In this document: positions 58,501 to 64,000 of the stretch, one piece after another
How positions within the stretch are numbered: position 1 is the stretch's first letter
Layout of the letters: every line of letters begins with the position of its first letter
From: Massilia sp. NR 4-1
GTDB taxonomy: Bacteria; Pseudomonadota; Gammaproteobacteria; Burkholderiales; Burkholderiaceae_D
Assembly: GCF_001191005.1 (NCBI RefSeq)
Contig: NZ_CP012201.1
Location: 3,906,001 to 3,970,000 of the forward strand
Reading direction: 5' to 3'
Length of the DNA: 64,000 nt
Translations under genes and position numbers: made by a program
Notes under the pieces: model-generated
Told to the model about the DNA's origin: nothing
What the model saw: only the letters and a program-made list of their open reading frames with translations
Database searches by the model: none

Positions 58501-60837
58501 ATGACATCATCCAACAAGGCGACGCCTACCCCTGACAACAAGCCTTCGCGCTCGCGCGGCTTCCTGCTGATGGCCCTGGCCTCGCTGGTCGGCCTGCTGA
58601 TGGCGGCGGTATTGCTGGTGGTCTTCGGCCTGGCCATGGCCTACCCCAACCTGCCCTCGCTGGACCAGTTGACCGATTACCGCCCGAAGATGCCGCTGCG
58701 CATCTTCTCGGCCGATAATGTGCTGATCGGCGAATTCGGCGAAGAGCGCCGCAACCTGGTCCATATCAAGGACATACCCGATGTGATGAAGAAGGCCGTG
58801 CTGGCCATCGAGGACGACCGCTTCTACGAGCATGGCGGCGTCGATTACCTCGGCATCCTGCGCGCGGCCGTGCACAACGCCACCGGCGGCGCGCGCCAGG
58901 GCGCATCCACCATCACGCAGCAGGTGGCGCGCAACTTCTTCCTCTCCAGCGAGCAAACCCTCAAGCGCAAGGCGTATGAAGCCCTGCTGGCCTGGAAGAT
59001 CGAGCAGAATCTGAGCAAGGACCAGATTCTGGAGGTGTACATGAACCAGATCTATCTGGGCCAGCGCGCCTACGGCTTCTCCTCGGCGGCCCAGATCTAC
59101 TTCGGCAAGAACCTGAAGGACATCAGCGTCGCCGAAGCGGCCATGCTGGCCGGCCTGCCGAAAGCGCCGTCGGCCTACAACCCGGTGGTCAATCCGAAGC
59201 GCGCCCGCACCCGCCAGCAGTACATCCTGCAGCGCATGGCGCAGCTGGGCTATATCACCCCGGCCCAGTTCGAGGCGGCCAAGAACGAGCAGCTCAAGGT
59301 GAAGACCGATTCCAGCGAATTCGGCGTGCACGCCGAGTACGTGGCCGAAATGGCGCGCCAGCTGGTGTACGAGCAGTTCAAGGAAGACACCTATACGCGC
59401 GGCCTGAACGTGTTCACCACCATCACCAAGGCCGACCAGGACGCGGCCTACCTGGCCCTGCGCCGCGGCGTGATGGATTACGAGAAGCGCCATGCCTACC
59501 GCGGCCCGGAAGCGTATATCGACATCCCGTCGAACAAGGCCGACGCCGACGAAGCCATCGAAACCGAGCTGGCCGAGCATGCCGACAGCGACGATATCGT
59601 GGCCGCCATCGTTCTCTCGGCCAGCCCGCAGAAAGTGGTGGCCGTCACCGCCTCGGGCGAGGAAATCACCATGGCCGGCGCCAACATCGAGATGGGCAAG
59701 TCCTGGCTGTCGGAAAAAGCCGCGCCGAACCGCCGCATCCGCCGCGGCGCCGTGATCCGCGTGATGCAGGAAGGGAAAGATTGGCAAATTACCCAGATGC
59801 CGGAAATCGAATCGGCCTTCGTGGCGGCCAGCACCGAGGATGGCGCGATCAAGGCCATGGTGGGCGGCTTCGACTTCAACCGCAACAAGTTCAACCACGT
59901 GACCCAGGCCTGGCGCCAGCCCGGCTCCTCGTTCAAGCCCTTCATCTATTCGGCTTCGCTGGAGCGCGGCCTGTCGCCGGCCACCGTGATCAACGATGCG
60001 CCGATTTCCTTCGACGCCGGCCAGACCGGCGGCCAGGCCTGGGAGCCGAAGAACTACGACGGCAAGTATGAGGGGCCGATGACCATGCGGCGCGGCCTGA
60101 CCAAGTCGAAGAACATGATTTCGATCCGCATCCTGCACAAGATCGGCGCCAAGTACGGCCAGGAATACACCACCCGCTTCGGCTTCGAACCGGAGAAGAA
60201 TCCGCCCTACCTGACGCTGGCCCTGGGCGCAGGTTCGGTGACGCCACTGCAGATGGCGGGCGCCTATGCGGTGTTTGCCAACGGCGGCTACAAGGTCACG
60301 CCTTACCTGATCTCCAAGGTGACGGATGCCAACGGCAAGGTGCTGTCCCAGGCCAATCCCGACCGCGCCGGCACGGAAAGCAGCCGCGTCATCGACGAGC
60401 GCAACGCCTTCATGATGGACAGCATGCTCAAAGACGTGGTGCGCTTCGGCACGGCGACCAAGGCGCTGGTGCTGCGCCGTCCCGATATCGCGGGCAAGAC
60501 CGGCACCACCAACGATTCGATCGACGCCTGGTTCGCCGGCTACCAGTCGAAGCTGGTGGGCGTGGCCTGGATCGGCTACGACCAGCCGAAGAACCTGGGC
60601 AACCGCGAAACCGGCGGCGGCCTGGCCCTGCCGATCTGGATCGGCTTTATGCAGAAGGCGCTGAAAAACATCCCGATCGAGGATAGACCAGTGCCGGAAG
60701 GCATCATCATGGCCGACGGCGAATACTTCTATGCCGAGAATCCGCCGGGCGTGGGCGTGCAAAGCCTGGAAGGCAATGCGCGCGGCACCCCGGCCGAGGA
60801 AAAGGCCAGAGATGCCGTGAAGAACGAACTATTCTGA
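58501..60837 (+). CDS. mrcA: Penicillin-binding protein 1A
   Basis: 778 residues. A cytoplasmic tail and one membrane helix (ALASLVGLLMAAVLLVVFGL) lead to the glycosyltransferase-51 domain (AIEDDRFYEHGGVDYLGILR with the catalytic Glu, QGASTITQQVARNFFLS). The transpeptidase has the nucleophile in PGSSFKPFIYSASLERG, SKN and KTGTTND. An OB-like domain is inserted between them. It polymerises and cross-links peptidoglycan. It faces pilM, a common neighbour in proteobacteria. Confidence 0.97.
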   Translation: MTSSNKATPTPDNKPSRSRGFLLMALASLVGLLMAAVLLVVFGLAMAYPNLPSLDQLTDYRPKMPLRIFSADNVLIGEFGEERRNLVHIKDIPDVMKKAVLAIEDDRFYEHGGVDYLGILRAAVHNATGGARQGASTITQQVARNFFLSSEQTLKRKAYEALLAWKIEQNLSKDQILEVYMNQIYLGQRAYGFSSAAQIYFGKNLKDISVAEAAMLAGLPKAPSAYNPVVNPKRARTRQQYILQRMAQLGYITPAQFEAAKNEQLKVKTDSSEFGVHAEYVAEMARQLVYEQFKEDTYTRGLNVFTTITKADQDAAYLALRRGVMDYEKRHAYRGPEAYIDIPSNKADADEAIETELAEHADSDDIVAAIVLSASPQKVVAVTASGEEITMAGANIEMGKSWLSEKAAPNRRIRRGAVIRVMQEGKDWQITQMPEIESAFVAASTEDGAIKAMVGGFDFNRNKFNHVTQAWRQPGSSFKPFIYSASLERGLSPATVINDAPISFDAGQTGGQAWEPKNYDGKYEGPMTMRRGLTKSKNMISIRILHKIGAKYGQEYTTRFGFEPEKNPPYLTLALGAGSVTPLQMAGAYAVFANGGYKVTPYLISKVTDANGKVLSQANPDRAGTESSRVIDERNAFMMDSMLKDVVRFGTATKALVLRRPDIAGKTGTTNDSIDAWFAGYQSKLVGVAWIGYDQPKNLGNRETGGGLALPIWIGFMQKALKNIPIEDRPVPEGIIMADGEYFYAENPPGVGVQSLEGNARGTPAEEKARDAVKNELF

Positions 60838-60843
60838 TGAAAT

Positions 60844-60865
60844 AAAGGGGACCGCGGTCCCCTTT
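60844..60865. terminator. Bidirectional terminator between mrcA and cyaY
   Basis: A perfect 22-bp palindrome AAAGGGGACCG/CGGTCCCCTTT. It lies 6 bp after the mrcA stop and 4 bp after the cyaY stop, so it can serve both convergent genes, though each T-run is only three or four bases. Confidence 0.75.
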
Positions 60866-60869
60866 GTTC

Positions 60870-61211
60870 TTATGCCTGCGCGGAAATCACCACCGGCGCG
60901 CCGCCGGACTGGTGGGCCGTGATGGCCGTCAGCGCTTCGAACAGTTCGGTGTTGTCGCGCGTGTCGCGCCACTTGCCGTCCACCTGGCGGTAGTGGAAGC
61001 CGCCGGTGCGCGCCGCCACCCAGATTTCTTTCATGGCGGCCTGGCTGTTGACGATCACCTTGGAACCGTTGTGCACAAACTCGATTTCCAGCACATTGCC
61101 GCTGCGGCTGCACTCGACGTCGAGCATGTCCTGTTCGAACAGGCGGTCATAGGCGGCTTCGATGGCGGACAGGGTAGCGTCGGCCAGGTCCAAAAATTCC
61201 GATTCGGTCAT
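60870..61211 (-). CDS. cyaY: Frataxin-like iron-sulfur protein CyaY
   Basis: 113 residues from the ATG at 61211 (MTESEFLDLADATLSAIEAA). The frataxin signature is ANNVLEIEFVHNGSKVIVNSQ-like (here GNVLEIEFVHNGSKVIVN), then EIWVAARTGGFHYRQVDGKW. It modulates IscS-based Fe-S assembly. Divergent from lptM, with the two reading regions almost touching. Confidence 0.96.
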   Translation of the reverse strand: MTESEFLDLADATLSAIEAAYDRLFEQDMLDVECSRSGNVLEIEFVHNGSKVIVNSQAAMKEIWVAARTGGFHYRQVDGKWRDTRDNTELFEALTAITAHQSGGAPVVISAQA

Positions 61212-61251
61212 GCTAAACTCCAAGCTCTCTGATCAAACCGTGATTTTAATC

Positions 61252-61440
61252 GTGAAGTCCACTCTTGCGCTGATTGGCGTTCTCGCCACCTGCCTGCTGC
61301 TGTCCGCTTGCGGCCAGACCGGCCCCCTGTATATGCCGAAAACCCAGACCAAGGCCGGCGCCACTACGCCGGGCAAGCCTGGCGTGGCACCCGCCTCGTC
61401 GCCCGTTCCGGCCACCCCGCCCGTATCCCAACAACAGTAA
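61252..61440 (+). CDS. lptM: LptM-like small outer-membrane lipoprotein (GTG start)
   Basis: 62 residues from the GTG at 61252, giving MKSTLALIGVLATCLLLSAC, a clean lipoprotein signal; GTG 61240 is also possible. An ATG at 61210 would overlap the cyaY start codon. After the Cys comes GQTGPLYMP, the conserved LptM/YifL motif, then a Pro/Ala/Ser tail. In E. coli LptM helps LptD mature. It is 3 bp upstream of lysA, the widespread lptM-lysA order. Confidence 0.9.
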   Translation: MKSTLALIGVLATCLLLSACGQTGPLYMPKTQTKAGATTPGKPGVAPASSPVPATPPVSQQQ

Positions 61441-61443
61441 CCC

Positions 61444-62721
61444 ATGTCCCAATTCGCTTACCAGAACGGCGTGCTGCACGCCGAGGGCGTCGCCCTGAAC
61501 GCCATCGCCGAACAGTTCGGCACGCCGACCTATGTCTATTCCAAGGCCCAGTTGCTGGGCAACTTCGCCGCCTATGCCGACGCCTGCGCCGGCCGCGACG
61601 CGCTGGTCTGCTATGCGATGAAGGCCAATTCCAACCTGGCCATCCTGGACCTGCTGGCGCGCCAGGGCGCCGGTTTCGACATCGTGTCCGGCGGCGAGCT
61701 GCTGCGCGTGATCGCGGCCGGCGGCGACCCGCGCAAGGTGATCTTCTCCGGTGTGGGCAAGAGCGTGGACGAGATGCGCCTGGCGCTGGAGCACGACATC
61801 CTGTGCTTTAACGTGGAATCGATTCCCGAGCTGCACCGCCTGAACGAAGTGGCGGGCAGCATGGGCAAGCAGGCGCGTATTTCGCTGCGCGTGAATCCGA
61901 ATGTGGATGCCAAGACCCATCCGTATATCGCCACCGGCCTGAAGGCGAACAAATTCGGCGTGGCCTTCAGCGATGCGCTGGCCACCTACCGCACCGCCGC
62001 CAGCCTGCCGCACCTGGACGTGTGCGGCATCGACTGCCATATCGGCTCGCAGCTGCTGGATGACGCGCCGCTGCTGGAGGCGCTCGACAAGCTGATCGAA
62101 CTGATCGACACGCTCGACGCCGAAGGCATCCACCTGCACCACCTCGACATCGGCGGTGGCCTGGGCGTGGATTATGGCGAGGCAGGCGAAAGCGCGCCGG
62201 TGCCGGTGGGCGACTACCTGGGCCGCCTGTTCCGCCGCGTCGACGCCTGGCGCGCCGAGCGCCACGGCGGCAAACCGATCAAGGTGATCTTCGAGCCGGG
62301 CCGCTCCATCGTCGGCAATACCGGCGTGCTGCTGACGCGCGTGGAATTCCTCAAGCACGGCGAAGAGAAGAATTTCTGCATCGTCGATGCGGCCATGAAC
62401 GATATGGCGCGTCCGGCCCTGTACCAGGCCTGGATGGATATGCAGCCGGTGCTGCAGTCCTCCACCGCCGGCGAAACTTTCGACGTGGTGGGGCCGATCT
62501 GCGAATCGGGCGACTGGCTGGCGCGCGAGCGCGCGCTGGCGGTGGCGCCGGGCGATCTGCTGGTGATGCACACGGCCGGCGCCTATGGCATGACCATGGC
62601 CTCGAACTACAACACGCGCGGCCGCGCCGCTGAAGTCATGGTCGATGGCGGCCAAACCCATCTGGTACGCCGCCGCGAAACGCCGCAAGAGCTGTTCGCG
62701 CTGGAGTCGGTGCTCAAATAA
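61444..62721 (+). CDS. lysA: Diaminopimelate decarboxylase
   Basis: 425 residues, fold-type III PLP enzyme. The PLP lysine is in VCYAMKANSNLAIL, the phosphate region in HLDIGGGLGVDYGE, and the substrate-binding ESGDWLARERALA with the catalytic Cys in GPICESGD. It makes lysine from meso-diaminopimelate. Close behind lptM, so co-transcribed. Confidence 0.98.
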   Translation: MSQFAYQNGVLHAEGVALNAIAEQFGTPTYVYSKAQLLGNFAAYADACAGRDALVCYAMKANSNLAILDLLARQGAGFDIVSGGELLRVIAAGGDPRKVIFSGVGKSVDEMRLALEHDILCFNVESIPELHRLNEVAGSMGKQARISLRVNPNVDAKTHPYIATGLKANKFGVAFSDALATYRTAASLPHLDVCGIDCHIGSQLLDDAPLLEALDKLIELIDTLDAEGIHLHHLDIGGGLGVDYGEAGESAPVPVGDYLGRLFRRVDAWRAERHGGKPIKVIFEPGRSIVGNTGVLLTRVEFLKHGEEKNFCIVDAAMNDMARPALYQAWMDMQPVLQSSTAGETFDVVGPICESGDWLARERALAVAPGDLLVMHTAGAYGMTMASNYNTRGRAAEVMVDGGQTHLVRRRETPQELFALESVLK

Positions 62722-62755
62722 GCCTCCCGAGCCGCGCCCTAACATGGTGCGCGGC

Positions 62756-62992
62756 TCAATCCTCAGGGCCGTCGGCGAAGATTTCTTCGAGGCTGAGCCC
62801 GTCAGCAAATCGGTCGGCCCATAGGTCGAAATACTCTGTCGCGCCCCATTCCATTTGCCATAGATAATCTTCCGGCAGTGGGCCAAAGCGCTTGGCGAGG
62901 ATACGCTCCAGCACCTGTTGTCTGGCACTCATCAACTGCCCATAAGCAAGCTGTTCAGCAAACGTCTCAAAATCGGGTATTTTGATTCGCAT
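62756..62992 (-). CDS. Small DUF4351-like protein
   Basis: 78 residues from the ATG at 62992 (MRIKIPDFETFAEQL), with GGAGG 8 bp upstream; longer starts exist to 63052 but lack a good site. The body (VLERILAKRFGPLPEDYLWQ ... YFDLWADRFADGLSLEEIF) follows the DUF4351 pattern (an R-rich helix, FGPLP, then a W-A-D-R ... SLEEIF end), a tail normally fused to Rpn/YhgA-type PD-(D/E)XK nucleases. Here it stands alone. Likely a fragment or solo domain; function unknown. Confidence 0.65.
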   Translation of the reverse strand: MRIKIPDFETFAEQLAYGQLMSARQQVLERILAKRFGPLPEDYLWQMEWGATEYFDLWADRFADGLSLEEIFADGPED

Positions 62993-63129
62993 AGGATCGC
63001 CCTCCCCACGCATCAACATTTCACGCTTATGCGCCCCCGACTGGCCTGGCAAGCGCTGCCGCAGCCAGTTCGAAATCTGAATACTTCAAACGAAACAGCA
63101 CAACTACAACAATATTCGCAGGCCAGCAG

Positions 63130-63168
63130 CTGCTTGAGAATGCGCAGGCTTGGCGCATCCTCAAGCAG
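63130..63168. repeat. Strong hairpin downstream of msrQ
   Basis: 16-bp arms CTGCTTGAGAATGCGC and GCGCATCCTCAAGCAG pair at 15 of 16 bases around a 7-nt loop, 9 bp from the msrQ stop. No T-run follows on the minus strand, so it is either a weak terminator or a palindromic repeat. Confidence 0.55.
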
Positions 63169-63176
63169 CGCATGCC

Positions 63177-63827
63177 TTAGTGGCAGCAGCCGGAACAGCC
63201 TTTGGCGGCGGCCGGGGCGGCGGCGCGCTTGCTGTAGGCCCACCACAGGCGCACGCCGAGTAGCGCGGCGACGATCAGGCCAAACAGGATGGGCTGGCTG
63301 AAATCGTGCTTGCCGGCCTTCATCCACCAGAAATGCAGGATGCCCAGCGGCGCGATGATGTAGACCAGCCGGTGCAGCCACTGCCAACGCTTGCCGCCCA
63401 GGCGCTTGACCATGCCGTTGGTACTGGTGATGGCCAGCGGCAGCAGCAGCACGAAGGCGCTGAAGCCGACGGTGATGAAGGGCCGCTTCAGCACGTCCTT
63501 CCACATGGCCTGCACGTCGAAGAAATGGTCGAACCAGAGGAAGGTGAGGAAGTGCAGGAAGGCGTAGAAGAAGGCATACAGGCCCAGCATGCGGCGCAGG
63601 CGGATCAGCCAATGCCATTGCGTCAGGCGGCGCAACGGCGTCACCGCCAGCGTGAGGCAGAGGAAGTACAGCGTCCAGTCGCCGCTGCCGCGCGTGATGA
63701 ATTGCAGCGGCTCGACCAGCTGGCCGCTGACCGTGAGCCAAGCCATGCGCACAAAGGGCAGCAGCGCCAGCACGAAGACGGCGAGCTTGATGCGGGACAG
63801 CTGCTTGGGAGTGGGGAAGAAGTCCAT
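63177..63827 (-). CDS. msrQ: MsrQ, heme-binding membrane subunit of the MsrPQ methionine-sulfoxide reductase
   Basis: 216 residues with about six membrane helices. Family cues: GDWTLYFLCLTLAVTPLRRL, RRMLGLYAFFYAFLHFLTF with heme-ligand histidines, and KRWQWLHRLVYIIAPLGILH. It ends CSGCCH, an unusual Cys-rich tail. MsrQ passes electrons from the respiratory chain to MsrP, which repairs oxidised periplasmic proteins. It begins 5 bp after the msrP stop. Confidence 0.95.
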   Translation of the reverse strand: MDFFPTPKQLSRIKLAVFVLALLPFVRMAWLTVSGQLVEPLQFITRGSGDWTLYFLCLTLAVTPLRRLTQWHWLIRLRRMLGLYAFFYAFLHFLTFLWFDHFFDVQAMWKDVLKRPFITVGFSAFVLLLPLAITSTNGMVKRLGGKRWQWLHRLVYIIAPLGILHFWWMKAGKHDFSQPILFGLIVAALLGVRLWWAYSKRAAAPAAAKGCSGCCH

Positions 63828-63832
63828 ATCGT

Positions 63833-64000
63833 TCAGAAGAATTTTTTCAGGTCCATGCCGCTGTAGAGGGAGGCCACGTCGCTATAGCCGTTGAACATCA
63901 GCGTCTTGCGCTTGCGCACGAAGAAGCCGTCCTCGCCGATGCGGCGCTCGCTGGCCTGCGCCCAGCGCGGGTGGTCGACTTCGGGATTCACGTTCGAGTA
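63833..64000 (-). CDS. msrP: MsrP, periplasmic methionine-sulfoxide reductase, 3' end only
   Basis: The last 55 residues are present; the gene starts beyond the right edge. The tail reads ...NPEVDHPRWAQASERRIGE, then FNGYSDVASLYSGMDLKKFF, the MsrP C-terminus. MsrP is the molybdopterin-containing catalytic subunit, usually Tat-exported. It is in the standard msrP-msrQ order. Confidence 0.93.
   Translation of the reverse strand, partial: YSNVNPEVDHPRWAQASERRIGEDGFFVRKRKTLMFNGYSDVASLYSGMDLKKFF

Noticed and set aside
58507..60762. 751-residue open frame antisense to the PBP1A gene
   Set aside because: Shadow of a gene with complete GT51 and transpeptidase motifs.
1..64000. CRISPR arrays, prophage, insertion sequences, rRNA operons
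   Set aside because: No regularly spaced repeats, transposase or integrase motifs, phage genes or rRNA sequence were seen.

Overview
The window reads as a stretch of chromosome from a GC-rich betaproteobacterium, most likely the family Oxalobacteraceae (Massilia / Duganella / Janthinobacterium group). That placement is inference. It rests on the gene neighbourhoods lolB-ispE-tRNA-Gln-prs-rplY-pth, pilMNOPQ-aroK/aroB, mutM-dynamin-mutY and kdsD-kdsC-lptCAB-rpoN-hpf, on many 4-bp start/stop overlaps, and on NNG/NNC-rich codon use. Almost all of the window is core housekeeping DNA. I see no phage, insertion sequence, CRISPR array or rRNA operon.

Layout. 0-9.6 kb (minus strand): a large FAD/Fe-S oxidoreductase, a HIT protein, a DUF971 protein, then the ubiquinone genes ubiE, a Tim44-like gene, ubiJ and ubiB, and a methyltransferase cut by the left edge. 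9.8-16 kb: a YqaA-type membrane protein, ilvA, queF and the nitrogen-PTS/regulatory set ptsN-hprK-rapZ (plus strand). 16-23 kb (minus): a hydroxyisobutyryl-CoA hydrolase-like gene, then hpf, rpoN and the LPS export/Kdo operon lptB-lptA-lptC-kdsC-kdsD. A Kef-type antiporter diverges from it at 23.1 kb. 25-29 kb: a DUF484-GGDEF diguanylate cyclase, a MOSC protein and a NYN-LOTUS RNA-binding protein. 28.9-33.9 kb is the accessory part: two small NTF2-fold proteins, an AraC regulator, a methyltransferase, a DMT exporter facing a TetR regulator across an overlapping promoter/operator, and an orphan protein.

34-43.6 kb (mostly minus): ychF, a DinB protein, pth, an inserted two-gene module (a secreted partner plus an HExxH protein with a long glycine tract), rplY, prs, tRNA-Gln, ispE, lolB and a TPR lipoprotein. 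43.6-47.6 kb (plus): mutM, a dynamin-family GTPase and mutY. Both glycosylases belong to the 8-oxoguanine repair pathway. 47.6-58.2 kb (minus): a small coiled-coil membrane protein, dgt, a fused aroK-aroB gene, a large Ig-like lipoprotein, and the type IV pilus operon pilM-pilN-pilO-pilP-pilQ. 58.5-64 kb: PBP1A, cyaY, lptM, lysA, a small DUF4351-like protein, msrQ and the 3' end of msrP cut by the right edge.

The items most worth a second look are the HExxH/poly-glycine module wedged between rplY and pth, the Ig-like lipoprotein wedged between pilQ and aroKB, the AroK-AroB fusion, a duplicated hprK 3' end flanking a small palindromic insert, a consensus promoter with a palindromic operator in its spacer at the DMT/TetR pair, and the separation and inversion of ptsN-hprK-rapZ relative to rpoN-hpf. 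None of these is proven to be a new system from sequence alone.
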